This document shows, piece by piece, positions 8,001-16,517 of a DNA stretch of 64,000 nt. The notes beneath the pieces are model-generated. The model was not told the DNA's origin. It made no database searches and saw only the letters and a program-made list of their open reading frames with translations. The DNA lies in the NCBI GenBank assembly GCA_964421815.1, contig CAYQYT010000010.1, positions 7,976 to 71,975 of the forward strand, in the 5' to 3' direction. Each line of letters opens with the position of its first letter. The stretch's first letter is position 1. The stretch is from DTU089 sp964421815. Its GTDB lineage: Bacteria > Bacillota > Clostridia > Oscillospirales > Acutalibacteraceae. A program made the translations under genes and the position numbers.

Positions 8001-8198
8001 TTAGTAGTAAATAGTATCGTGGTTTACGATTTCTGTGGCTCTATTACGGATATTATTCATTTTCTGCACCCAAACCATTTGATTATCCGCTTTAAGTTGC
8101 TCGGTAACGCCCTCACGTTCTGCCATCTGTTTTACCAGCCGGAGAAACAATGCGGTTGCCTGTTGCTCGATATCATCAAGATATGCAACAAGCTTTCC
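8001..8198 (-). pseudogene. TnpV-like transposon protein, C-terminal remnant
   Basis: Translating the minus strand from 8198 to the TAA at 8003-8001 gives about 65 residues starting GKLVAYLDDIEQQATALF. They contain LVKQMAEREGVTEQLKADNQ and MNNIRNRATEIVN, which I recognise as the C-terminal half of TnpV, a small protein encoded by clostridial transposons of the Tn4451 type. An in-frame TAA sits immediately upstream (8201-8199) and the usual N-terminal half is absent, so this is a remnant. It supports the view that 5.4-8.36 kb is decayed mobile DNA. Confidence 0.7.
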
Positions 8199-8300
8199 TT
8201 AAGTCATAAGGTTAGTATATAAAAAACGATGATTTTATCTTAAAAATCGTTTGTGCCTCATCCCCCATGTAACGATATTTGTATACTCTTTTTCCGAACA

Positions 8301-8336
8301 AAAAGCCTGAAAGTTCTGTGAACAAAACTTTCAGGC
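8301..8336 (-). terminator. Intrinsic terminator of guaA
   Basis: An 11-bp perfect stem (8305-8315 with 8326-8336) follows the guaA stop by about 20 bp and is followed on the minus strand by a run of T. Between 8199 and 8300 I see no other feature. Confidence 0.8.
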
Positions 8337-8356
8337 AACTTCATAACCGGTTGTTA

Positions 8357-9337
8357 TTATTCCCACTCGATTGTGCCGATGGGCTTGGGGGTGAGGTCGT
8401 AGAGGACGCGATTTATACCATCAACCTCGTGGGTGATTCTGTCTGTTATGTGGTGAAGAAGTGCGTAGGGAATTTCTTCGATTGTTGCACTCATTGCATC
8501 GGTTGTATTGATTGCACGAATGATTGCGGGCCAACCCTCGTAACGTTTTGAATCCTTAACACCAACGCTCTTGATATCGGGAATGGCGATAAAATACTGC
8601 CAAACTTTTCCTGCAAGACCGTTTTTGTCAAATTCTTCTCTGAGAATTGCATCGGCTTCTCTGAGGGCATGGAGTCTGTCCCTTGTGATTGCGCCAAGGC
8701 AACGTACACCAAGTCCGGGACCGGGGAAGGGCTGACGGTAAACCATCTGATCGGGCAAACCGAGTGCTGAACCTACAACACGAACCTCATCCTTGAAAAG
8801 AAGGGCTACGGGCTCGCAAAGTTCAAGTTTCATTTCCGGAGGAAGACCGCCAACATTGTGGTGCGCCTTAACTCCGTCACTTTCAAGAATATCGGGGTAA
8901 ATTGTACCCTGTGCAAGGAAAGATATACCGTCCAGTTTAAGAGCTTCTTCATTGAAAACTTCAATAAACTCTTTACCGATAATTTTACGTTTTGTTTCGG
9001 GATCGGAAACACCTGCAAGTTTATCAAGGAAACGGTCCGTTGCGTCAATGTAAATGAGGTTGGCATCAAGTTGTTTTCCGAAAACCTCAATAACCTGTTC
9101 GCTCTCCCCTTTTCTCATAAGTCCGTGGTTTACATGAACGCAAACAAGCTGTTTGCCTATTGCTTTAATAAGAAGTGCCGCAACAACTGATGAATCAACG
9201 CCACCGGAAAGAGCAAGAAGAACTTTCTTGTCCCCCACCTGCTTGCGAATCCTGTCAACCTGTTCAGCTATAAAAGCCTCCGCAAGTTCAACCGTGGTAA
9301 TTCTTTTCATATCATCGGGTCTTTTAATGATTTCCAT
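8357..9337 (-). CDS. guaA: GMP synthase, ATP-pyrophosphatase subunit without glutaminase domain
   Basis: A 326-residue XMP amination enzyme, the last step of GMP synthesis. The PP-loop SGGVDSS is at residues 44-50, followed by the XMP-binding and dimerisation regions (RQPFPGPGLGVR) and the canonical C-terminus TPKPIGTIEWE. The usual N-terminal class I glutamine amidotransferase domain of about 190 residues is absent, and the gene upstream is not an amidotransferase. So this is a stand-alone synthetase like archaeal GuaAb: it either uses free ammonia or pairs with a separate amidotransferase outside the window. GGAGG lies 11 bp before the ATG. It follows the CofE-like gene by 25 bp, suggesting co-transcription. 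Its 3' end coincides with the presumed attachment site of the neighbouring mobile DNA. Confidence 0.93.
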   Translation of the reverse strand: MEIIKRPDDMKRITTVELAEAFIAEQVDRIRKQVGDKKVLLALSGGVDSSVVAALLIKAIGKQLVCVHVNHGLMRKGESEQVIEVFGKQLDANLIYIDATDRFLDKLAGVSDPETKRKIIGKEFIEVFNEEALKLDGISFLAQGTIYPDILESDGVKAHHNVGGLPPEMKLELCEPVALLFKDEVRVVGSALGLPDQMVYRQPFPGPGLGVRCLGAITRDRLHALREADAILREEFDKNGLAGKVWQYFIAIPDIKSVGVKDSKRYEGWPAIIRAINTTDAMSATIEEIPYALLHHITDRITHEVDGINRVLYDLTPKPIGTIEWE

Positions 9338-9362
9338 AACAGTTCAAACCTCCGAAAAATAA

Positions 9363-10553
9363 TCAATCTGTATAGTTGTCAAAATAACCTTGAACAAGAA
9401 TAATGGGTGTACCCTTATCGCCGGAACCGCTTGTAAGGTCGCAAAGGGAACCTATAAGGTCGGTAAGTTGTCTGGGTGTTGTACCCTGAGAAGCCATATT
9501 ACCTACAAGACTGCCGGATTTTGCTTTAATGCTATTTGAAATAGCAGCTTTAAGTTCTGCGCCTGAAAGGTTCTTGAAATCGTTATCCGCAAGATATTTG
9601 AGTTTCAGTTCGTTGGGCGTACCGATAAGACCGTCCGTATGTGCAGGAGATACTACCGGGTCGGCAAGTTCCCAAATTTTACCCTGGGGATCTTTAAATG
9701 CGCCGTCACCGTAAACCATAACTTCAATATGTTTTCCCGTTCTCTTAAGAAGTTCGGCCTGGATATCTTTGACAAGGCCGTTACATTCTCTGGGGAACAG
9801 TTTAATTTTATCTTCCGTGGATTTGTTGGAACCCAAAAGGCCGTAAGCTTCATTACAACCGCTGCCGTTAACAGAACTGTTAAGAATATCATCAAGTCCA
9901 CAAACAACCTTTGCTCCCGCTGATTTGAGAATTCTCTTTGTTCTTGCGCGGGTATGTATATCGCAAGTAAGCACGCAATCCGTATAATCGAGAATTGTTT
10001 TTGCCTGATTTGCAAAAACGATTTCCACCTCAGCGCCCGCTTCTTTTATTATCTGCGAATAGTAGGCAACATAGTCAACACCTGTGAATTCGTGCTTATT
10101 CTCACCGAAAAGTTCTCTGTACCTTTCAAGAGAAAGCACGTCCGAATAAGGATTGATACCTGCATCGTCAAGCTGGTCGTAGGTCAAAAGTGAATTACCG
10201 ACCTCATCGCTGGGATAGCTGAGCATAAGAACAACCTTTTTTGCTCCCATAGCTATACCTTTAAGACAAATTGCAAAACGGTTTCTTGAAAGAATGGGAA
10301 AAATTACACCGATAGTTTCACCGCCCAACTTCGCCTTTACATCATCTGCGATATCCTGAACAGAAGCGTAGTTACCCTGCGCCCTCGCAACAATTGATTC
10401 TGTAAGAGCAACAACATCTCTGTCGCGAAGTTCAAATCCCTCGCTCTCGGCTGCTTCAATGACACTGTTTACTGCAATATCAACAAGGTTATCCCCCTCT
10501 CTTATGATGGGGCAACGAATACCTCTTGATACAGTACCGACTTTTCTTTCCAT
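9363..10553 (-). CDS. CofE-like (coenzyme F420-0:L-glutamate ligase family) protein
   Basis: A 396-residue protein of the CofE family. Family features include an early VVALTESIVARAQG segment, RNRFAICLKGIAMGAKKVVL, and a C-terminal part with VMVYGDGAFKDPQGKIWEL and SPAHTDG. CofE adds gamma-linked glutamate to F420-0 using GTP in methanogens and actinobacteria. Clostridia of this type are not known to make F420, so the substrate here is probably another molecule; paralogues of this length occur in Clostridia and are annotated only by similarity. It is 25 bp upstream of guaA, which suggests a link to GTP supply, but that is inference. A GGAGA site lies 8 bp before the start. Confidence 0.75.
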   Translation of the reverse strand: MERKVGTVSRGIRCPIIREGDNLVDIAVNSVIEAAESEGFELRDRDVVALTESIVARAQGNYASVQDIADDVKAKLGGETIGVIFPILSRNRFAICLKGIAMGAKKVVLMLSYPSDEVGNSLLTYDQLDDAGINPYSDVLSLERYRELFGENKHEFTGVDYVAYYSQIIKEAGAEVEIVFANQAKTILDYTDCVLTCDIHTRARTKRILKSAGAKVVCGLDDILNSSVNGSGCNEAYGLLGSNKSTEDKIKLFPRECNGLVKDIQAELLKRTGKHIEVMVYGDGAFKDPQGKIWELADPVVSPAHTDGLIGTPNELKLKYLADNDFKNLSGAELKAAISNSIKAKSGSLVGNMASQGTTPRQLTDLIGSLCDLTSGSGDKGTPIILVQGYFDNYTD

Positions 10554-10599
10554 AATGATTTCTCCAATTTATTTAATAAAAAATATTTGCTTCTAACAG

Positions 10600-10630
10600 A
10601 AAAAGACGGCTATCCAAAGAGAGCCGCCTT
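10600..10630 (-). terminator. Terminator of rpsB-tsf
   Basis: The stem GGCGGCT (10628-10622) pairs with AGCCGTC (10611-10605) and is followed on the minus strand by TTTTTCTG. It lies 11 bp after the tsf stop. Confidence 0.8.
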
Positions 10631-10640
10631 AATTGAAATC

Positions 10641-11738
10641 TTATTTCATCATGCTGGCAACTTCGTCAGCAAAATTATCTTCTCTTTTTTCAAGACCTTC
10701 GCCCTTCTCAAGACGAATGAATTTTGTAACCTTAACATCGGCGCCGTTTGTCTTTGCAACCTGTGCAACATAACCTGCAACATTGCCGTCAAAGAGATCT
10801 GTACGAACGAAAGGCTGCTCAAGAAGGCAGATTTCTTTAATCTGCTTCTGGATACGGCCCTGAACCGCACCTGCAAAGATTTTGTTTTCAACGATTTCTG
10901 CTTTCATACCGAGAGCAATTTCAACAAGTGTTGCAACTGCTTCTTTTGAAAGGAAATTGAAGAGGTACTGATTCTTCATATTCTCTTCGTATGCCGCAAT
11001 ATCTTCATCGCTGAAGAGTTTTTCTCCGCATGCTTTGTCGAAAAGCATTTTCTGGATGGGCTTGGGAAGTGAGTCGGGCTTGTTGAGAGAACTGTCGATT
11101 GTGATGGATTTCATTTTTTCAAGTTCATCAGCGGAAATGCAATCCTTGCTGAGATATTCGGGTGACATTGCGGCAATCTGCATAGCAATGTTTTTACCCA
11201 TTGCAACAAACTCGGCTTTATCGCTGAGATTTGTTTCAAACTGAACTGCAACACCTACCGAACCGCCGCCGTGGATGTATGTTACAACGTCGCCTTCCAT
11301 GATTTCGAAACGGCGAATTTTAAGATTTTCACCAATAACGAGAATAAGGTCGTGAAGTGTTTCTTCAACTGTTCTGTCGGAACCGCTGAGTGTAAGAGTC
11401 AAAAGTGCCTCAACTGTTGCGGGCTTTGATTCGGCAATTGTTTTTGCAACATCATGACCGAAAGCCTGGAATTTTTCATTCTTACCAACGAAGTCGGTTT
11501 CGGAGTTGATTTCAAGAAGAACTGTTGTTTTGGTAGCTTCATCGGTATAAGCGATGATTGCGCCCTCTGCGGCAATTCTGCTTGCTTTCTTTACGGATGC
11601 GGCAAGTCCTCTTTCACGAAGGATTTCAAAAGCCTTATCCATATCACCGTCGGCCTCTGTAAGTGCCTTTTTGCACTCCATCATACCAACGCCTGTTTTT
11701 TCTCTTAAGTTTTTAACATCCTGAGCTGTAAATGCCAT
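10641..11738 (-). CDS. tsf: Translation elongation factor Ts
   Basis: The nucleotide-exchange factor for EF-Tu. The N-terminal UBA-like domain (VKNLREKTGVGMMECKKALT) and the TDFV motif (INSETDFVGKNEKF) that contacts the EF-Tu Mg site are clear. At 365 residues it is about 60-80 longer than the usual 280-300. The extra length appears in the second half, around MSPEYLSKDCISADELEKMK and a helical stretch up to about residue 300. GGAGG lies 9 bp before the ATG. It follows rpsB in the conserved ribosomal protein S2-EF-Ts order, with a perfect palindrome in the gap. Confidence 0.95.
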   Translation of the reverse strand: MAFTAQDVKNLREKTGVGMMECKKALTEADGDMDKAFEILRERGLAASVKKASRIAAEGAIIAYTDEATKTTVLLEINSETDFVGKNEKFQAFGHDVAKTIAESKPATVEALLTLTLSGSDRTVEETLHDLILVIGENLKIRRFEIMEGDVVTYIHGGGSVGVAVQFETNLSDKAEFVAMGKNIAMQIAAMSPEYLSKDCISADELEKMKSITIDSSLNKPDSLPKPIQKMLFDKACGEKLFSDEDIAAYEENMKNQYLFNFLSKEAVATLVEIALGMKAEIVENKIFAGAVQGRIQKQIKEICLLEQPFVRTDLFDGNVAGYVAQVAKTNGADVKVTKFIRLEKGEGLEKREDNFADEVASMMK

Positions 11739-11765
11739 GGGTGTTTCCTCCTTTATAAAGTTATC

Positions 11766-11789
11766 AAGGCGGAAAAATTTTTCCGCCTT
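11766..11789. repeat. Perfect 24-bp palindrome between rpsB and tsf
   Basis: AAGGCGGAAAAA followed directly by its reverse complement forms a 12-bp stem on either strand. On the transcribed strand it lacks a T-run after the stem, so it is more likely a processing or pausing hairpin than a full terminator. Confidence 0.6.
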
Positions 11790-11805
11790 ATTCTTGTTTT
11801 AATTA

Positions 11806-12564
11806 TTATTCAGCAACTTCAACTGTTTCTTCAACTGTTTCTTCAGCTGCTTCTTCTGATGTTTCTACTGCAACTGTCTGCTCACCCTGACGGCCTGCGA
11901 TGATTGCATCTGCCATTGCGCCTGCAATAAGCTTAACTGCACGGATTGCATCGTCATTACCGGGGATTACATAGTCGATTTCGTCGGGGTCACAGTTTGT
12001 ATCAACGATAGCAACAATCGGAATACCGAGTTTCTTTGCTTCGAGAACTGCAATTCTTTCTTTTCTGGGGTCAACAATGAACATTGCTGCGGGCATTTTC
12101 TTCATTTCTGTAATGCCGCCCATGAATTTTTCAAGTTTTTCTCTTTCGAGGTTGAGCTTAATAACTTCTTTCTTGGGGAGAAGTTCAAAAGTGCCGTCAG
12201 CTTCCATAGCATTGAGCTGAGCAAGTCTCTTGATTCTCTTCTGGATTGTGTTGAAGTTTGTAAGCATACCGCCGAGCCAACGAGCATTTACGTAAGACAT
12301 ACCGCAACGCTCTGCTTCTTCCTTAATGGAATCCTGAGCCTGTTTTTTGGTACCTACAAAAAGAACTTCGCCGCCCTCCTGAGCGATCTGGTTGATGAAG
12401 GCGTAAGCCTCTTCAAGCTTCTTAACAGTCTTCTGAAGGTCGATGATATAGATACCATTTCTTTCAGTAAAAATGTAAGGAGCCATTTTGGGGTTCCATC
12501 TTCTTGTTTGGTGTCCGAAATGAACACCTGCTTCGAGTAATTGTTTCATTGAAACGACTGACAT
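11806..12564 (-). CDS. rpsB: 30S ribosomal protein S2
   Basis: A 252-residue S2 protein with the typical N-terminus (VVSMKQLLEAGVHFGHQTRR) and the conserved AIVDTNCDPDEIDYVIPGND segment. The ATG at 12564 is preceded by AAAAGGAGGACAAAATT, which decides the start over the in-frame codon 33 bases upstream. The C-terminus carries an acidic Glu/Thr/Val-rich tail of about 20 residues. A leader of about 100 bases lies between the promoter and the start. S2 regulates its own operon in other bacteria, and I cannot tell whether that applies here. Confidence 0.96.
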   Translation of the reverse strand: MSVVSMKQLLEAGVHFGHQTRRWNPKMAPYIFTERNGIYIIDLQKTVKKLEEAYAFINQIAQEGGEVLFVGTKKQAQDSIKEEAERCGMSYVNARWLGGMLTNFNTIQKRIKRLAQLNAMEADGTFELLPKKEVIKLNLEREKLEKFMGGITEMKKMPAAMFIVDPRKERIAVLEAKKLGIPIVAIVDTNCDPDEIDYVIPGNDDAIRAVKLIAGAMADAIIAGRQGEQTVAVETSEEAAEETVEETVEVAE

Positions 12565-12673
12565 AATTTTGTCCTCCTTTTTGTTAAACCGCCGCAAAGT
12601 TTCGACTCATACACACCACACCATTCGGTGCACACGGCACGTACAATCTACCCTGCGTGAGTTTTGCTTGAAA

Positions 12674-12702
12674 AGTATATCACCATTTTACAAAAAAAGC
12701 AA
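12674..12702 (-). promoter_or_regulatory. Promoter of rpsB-tsf
   Basis: TTGCTT (12702-12697) and an extended -10 TGATATACT (TATACT at 12679-12674), spaced 17 bp, lie about 110 bp upstream of rpsB. The transcribed leader contains a short CACC-GAAT-GGTG hairpin. Confidence 0.6.
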
Positions 12703-12740
12703 TACTTTTTTATAAATATTTCCTATAAAATATGCATGAT

Positions 12741-12980
12741 TCAAGAATTCGTATTAAAAGAATATCTTTTATATCTCATATACTCGGTTATTCTTTTCAT
12801 TCTTAATTCTCTTGCATATTCATTTAAGACGAAACTGCCGTTATCTCTTACAGAGATTACTTTCAGAGGCGCAGTACCCTTGGGAAGTTCTTTTATGGGT
12901 AAACGAATTAAATTCCCCGCCCTATCGGGCAAACGGCAAACGGCATAATCCCCGTCAAAATACTCAACAAAAATGTCCAT
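12741..12980 (-). CDS. DUF3006-type small protein
   Basis: A 79-residue protein starting MDIFVEYFDGDYAVCRLPDR, with LIRLPIKELPKGTAPLKVIS. This matches the small beta-rich DUF3006 family, whose members begin with a D-R-F-E-G-D/D-Y-A-V-C pattern. Function is unknown. The last third is a basic helix (YARELRMKRITEYMRYKRY). The ribosome site GAGGAATAAAT overlaps the end of ftsK, whose stop is only 2 bp upstream, so it is the last gene of the tepA-like/uppP/ftsK operon. Confidence 0.75.
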   Translation of the reverse strand: MDIFVEYFDGDYAVCRLPDRAGNLIRLPIKELPKGTAPLKVISVRDNGSFVLNEYARELRMKRITEYMRYKRYSFNTNS

Positions 12981-12982
12981 AT

Positions 12983-15625
12983 TTATTCCTCGACATCATA
13001 ATTAGCATTATTTACCGCAGAACCGAAATAGTTGGGTTCTTCGGCAGGACTTATTTCCACTTCATCGGGTGCGTTATTATTCAAAGGTATATCGTCAACA
13101 GAAAGTTGTTTAGGCACCGACATTGAAGAATTCGCCTGCATTTGATACCACTGTTCCTTGGTAATAAGCACCTTTCTGGGTTTACTGCCCTCAAAGGGCC
13201 CTATTATTCCTTTTTCGGAAAGTTCGTCAACGATTCTTGCGGCTCGTGCGTAGCCGAGTTTCAGTTTACGCTGTAAAAGTGTTGTGGAAGCCATTCCCGC
13301 TTCAACCACAACTTCAACTGCTTTCGGGAACATTTCATCCTCATAATCTCCCGTGCCCACATCATCGGTTTCAACGGCAGAGGTTTTCTTTTTACCCTCC
13401 TGTGCTGCTTTCTGCTCGATTTCTTTCATTACCGCGTCATCATATTTAACTTCACCCTGTGATGTGACAAAATCAATGACACGTTCAATTTCTTCATCGG
13501 AAACATAGGATCCCTGAACACGAACGGGCTTTGAGAGTCCGACGGGACAGTAGAGCATATCACCGTTGCCCAAAAGTTTTTCCGCACCTTGCGTGTCTAT
13601 GATGGTACGGGAGTCAATTTGGGATTTAACGGCAAAAGCGATACGGCTTGGAATATTTGCTTTAATAAGACCCGTAACAACATCAACGGAGGGTCTTTGG
13701 GTTGCAACAATAAGATGCATACCTGCCGCACGTGCTTTTTGAGCCAAACGGCAAATAGAGTCTTCAACCTCATTTGAAGCCGCCATCATCAAGTCGGACA
13801 ACTCGTCAATGATAATAACAATTTGAGGCATTTTAGGAAGTCCCTCTGCCACGGCATAGTTATTATATCCCTGCAAATTCCTTACTCCGTTATCTGCAAA
13901 AAGAGCATATCTCTTGTCCATTTCCGCAACTGCCCAGGAAAGCGCACCTGCGGCTTTTCTCGGGTCTGCAACAACGGGAACAAGGAGATGGGGGATTGAA
14001 CGGTAAACAGTAAATTCAACTTTTTTAGGATCAATCATTATAAGTTTAACTTCATCGGGTTTTGCGTTATAAAGCAAACTCACAATCATTGTGTTAAGGC
14101 AGACTGATTTACCTGAACCGGTTGTACCCGCAACAAGCAAGTGGGGCATTTTTGCAAGATCGGCACAGGTTGGTTCACCCTGTATATCCCGTCCCAAAGC
14201 AACATTAAGTTTTGATTTTGAATTCATAAAAGCGGGACTTTCGAGAATTTCTCTGAGTGTTACCATTGCTTTTTCGGAATTTGGAACTTCAATACCCACG
14301 GCATTTTTATTGGGAATGGGAGCCTCAATTCTCACACCGTAAGCAGCAAGATTCATTGCAATATCGTCCGAAAGCGCGGTTATCTTGCTTATTTTTACAC
14401 CCGGGTCGGGCTGAAGTTCAAATCGTGTGACGGAGGGACTCTGGCAAATGTCAACAATACGTGTTCCAACACCGAAACTCTTGAGAGTTTTAACGATGGT
14501 CTCCCCTCTTTTGCGTAATTCATCTCCGTTACCGATATTACCGTTTCCCTTGGGCTTATCCAAGCAATCAAAGGGCGGCAATTCATAGACAATTTCGGGA
14601 GCAGCTTCTTCCGTAACTTTCTCTTCTTCAAAACTGTCATTAAAAGAATCAGCATCTGCCGTGCCATCCTCGGCTTCTTTTTCGACTGCGTCAAGCACTT
14701 CCTCAAAATGCGTTTCAGCAACAGTTTGGTTGTTGAATATTTCATCCAACGACGGAACATCCATAGGAGGTTCTTCCTCGAACTCGCCCAATAACTCTAT
14801 TTCTTCAACAGGTTCATTTATCGGTGTACCCAGAATAGGTTCAACAGCTTTATCCGTAACTTTCTTTTTGTCGTCAACGGGTACATCAAGTTCAATTTGG
14901 TGTTTGCTTTCTTTTCTGCGTTTTTCCGCATTGCGTGCACGTCTCTCGTGGATATCTTCACTTACCGTTTCATAGGTTTCTTTGAAATCTTCAATTTTCT
15001 CCTCTGCATAATCCACCGCAACCTCGGCAGGTTTTTTCAAAGAGGAAATAAGTTTCAATATGGTAGTGCCCGTGAAAAGCATCAGAAGTGCCAACAAAAA
15101 GAGTATTACAACAATTCCTGCCGCAAGTTTGTTTCCCGCTGTCATTAAGAGGGGTAATCCGCCAACCAAAGCACCGAAAACACCGTAGCCGTAATGCATA
15201 CCCGTACCATTATATTCTTTGAACGTGCTGTACGCTTTTGCAATTTGTTCCCCGTATGTAAGTTCGGGTTCAACATTTACAATATGTAAAAATGCAACAA
15301 GCAAAACAAAAATCACAAAACTTTCCGTAACCTTTTGTTTGTACTTTTTTGAATCCTTGCCCAAGGCCGCAACAACACAGACAAATAAAATGAAAAACGG
15401 CAGTACAAAAGCAGTTAAGCCGAATAAACCGAAAAAGAGATTACGAAACATTCCCCATAGGCTTCCGGCATCAATAAATACAACCGCACCCATAAACAGA
15501 GCGAAAAAGCATCCGACAAATGACGCAATTTGCTTGTGTTGGCTGTTAAACAACGAGTTTTTTGCGGCAGTTTTTGAGTTGTTTTTTTTCTTGTTTGATG
15601 TGTTTTTCTTTTTAGTTTGTGCCAC
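12983..15625 (-). CDS. ftsK: DNA translocase FtsK/SpoIIIE
   Basis: An 880-residue septal DNA pump. A basic N-terminus precedes four to five transmembrane helices (residues 30-190). A 200-residue acidic linker follows (about 190-390; EEIELLGEFEEEPPMDVPSL), then the alpha/beta motor with Walker A GTTGSGKS near residue 503 and Walker B IVIIIDELSDLMM. The C-terminal gamma winged helix (TLLQRKLKLGYARAARIVDEL) reads polar chromosome motifs. The length and gamma domain fit both FtsK and SpoIIIE. The start is GTG with GGATGG upstream. A TepA-like gene upstream matches the spoIIIE neighbourhood of Bacillus, which argues for a SpoIIIE-like protein. Confidence 0.95.
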   Translation of the reverse strand: MAQTKKKNTSNKKKNNSKTAAKNSLFNSQHKQIASFVGCFFALFMGAVVFIDAGSLWGMFRNLFFGLFGLTAFVLPFFILFVCVVAALGKDSKKYKQKVTESFVIFVLLVAFLHIVNVEPELTYGEQIAKAYSTFKEYNGTGMHYGYGVFGALVGGLPLLMTAGNKLAAGIVVILFLLALLMLFTGTTILKLISSLKKPAEVAVDYAEEKIEDFKETYETVSEDIHERRARNAEKRRKESKHQIELDVPVDDKKKVTDKAVEPILGTPINEPVEEIELLGEFEEEPPMDVPSLDEIFNNQTVAETHFEEVLDAVEKEAEDGTADADSFNDSFEEEKVTEEAAPEIVYELPPFDCLDKPKGNGNIGNGDELRKRGETIVKTLKSFGVGTRIVDICQSPSVTRFELQPDPGVKISKITALSDDIAMNLAAYGVRIEAPIPNKNAVGIEVPNSEKAMVTLREILESPAFMNSKSKLNVALGRDIQGEPTCADLAKMPHLLVAGTTGSGKSVCLNTMIVSLLYNAKPDEVKLIMIDPKKVEFTVYRSIPHLLVPVVADPRKAAGALSWAVAEMDKRYALFADNGVRNLQGYNNYAVAEGLPKMPQIVIIIDELSDLMMAASNEVEDSICRLAQKARAAGMHLIVATQRPSVDVVTGLIKANIPSRIAFAVKSQIDSRTIIDTQGAEKLLGNGDMLYCPVGLSKPVRVQGSYVSDEEIERVIDFVTSQGEVKYDDAVMKEIEQKAAQEGKKKTSAVETDDVGTGDYEDEMFPKAVEVVVEAGMASTTLLQRKLKLGYARAARIVDELSEKGIIGPFEGSKPRKVLITKEQWYQMQANSSMSVPKQLSVDDIPLNNNAPDEVEISPAEEPNYFGSAVNNANYDVEE

Positions 15626-15637
15626 AGTAATCCATCC

Positions 15638-16507
15638 TTACATTTTTTCGATTGCACTTATTATGGTTACTATAAATCCAAGTGCAAGGCAATAATACCC
15701 GAAATATTTAAACAAATCCTTTTTAATCATAATCTGTAAAAGTTTTATTGCAAAAACGCCCACAATCGCTGAAGCAACTACACCTACAACGAGGGGGAAA
15801 ACAGGTATAATGACATCCGATTCCATAGCGTCCTTGAACTCAACAAGTCCGCTTGCAAGAACCGCGGGTATTGACAAAATAAATGAGTAACGAACTGCAT
15901 TTTTCTTTGAAACACCACAAGCGAGTGCGGTGGAAATTGTAGAACCGGAACGTGAAATCCCGGGAAAGCACGCGGCAAAAAACTGGGCTACACCGATTGC
16001 CAAAGCGGAAAGGGGTGAAACGTTTTTCTTATTCTTAAAATTGTTATTTAATGTTGTTCCGAGAATAAGCAGGAAACCCGTCACCATAAAACAGATACCC
16101 TCTGCCAAAAGACTGTCATCCGATGAAAAAACATCGACGGAATCCATTAAGTTGCTGTCTTTTCCCGTGGGAATGAGCAATAAAAGCAACGGAACGCAGG
16201 AAATAACAAACATAAACAACATTCTTCTTGTGGCGGACATTTTCTTCAGGTTAAAGGTGAATTCACCCTTGAAAACATCTTTAATACACAGAAAGAACTC
16301 TTCAAAAAGTTCATAAACAGGTTTGTAAAACATTAAGAGAATGGCAACCAAAGTGCCTATATGTAACATTGCAGAAAATAATCCTGCAGTATCGGTTTCA
16401 ATATTCAAAAAATGTCTGAACAGGGACAAGTGCCCGCTGCTGGAAATGGGCAAAAACTCGCTAACACCCTGTATTATGCCAAGGAGCAAGGCTTTTAAAA
16501 CTTCCAT
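15638..16507 (-). CDS. uppP: Undecaprenyl-diphosphatase UppP/BacA
   Basis: A 289-residue integral membrane enzyme that dephosphorylates undecaprenyl pyrophosphate and recycles the lipid carrier of cell-wall synthesis. The N-terminus MEVLKALLLGIIQGVSEFLPISSSGHL carries the Glu-rich consensus motif, and PGISRSGSTI is the second, Arg-containing motif. About eight hydrophobic segments are present. The ATG at 16507 has GGAGGT 5 bp upstream, while the in-frame codon 45 bases upstream has none. It sits 10 bp after the TepA-like gene and 12 bp before ftsK. Confidence 0.96.
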   Translation of the reverse strand: MEVLKALLLGIIQGVSEFLPISSSGHLSLFRHFLNIETDTAGLFSAMLHIGTLVAILLMFYKPVYELFEEFFLCIKDVFKGEFTFNLKKMSATRRMLFMFVISCVPLLLLLIPTGKDSNLMDSVDVFSSDDSLLAEGICFMVTGFLLILGTTLNNNFKNKKNVSPLSALAIGVAQFFAACFPGISRSGSTISTALACGVSKKNAVRYSFILSIPAVLASGLVEFKDAMESDVIIPVFPLVVGVVASAIVGVFAIKLLQIMIKKDLFKYFGYYCLALGFIVTIISAIEKM

Positions 16508-16517
16508 AGTACCTCCG

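Noticed and set aside
10554..10640. Purine riboswitch in front of the cofE-like/guaA unit
   Set aside because: Only the tsf terminator and a short A/T-rich gap are present; no aptamer-like stems.
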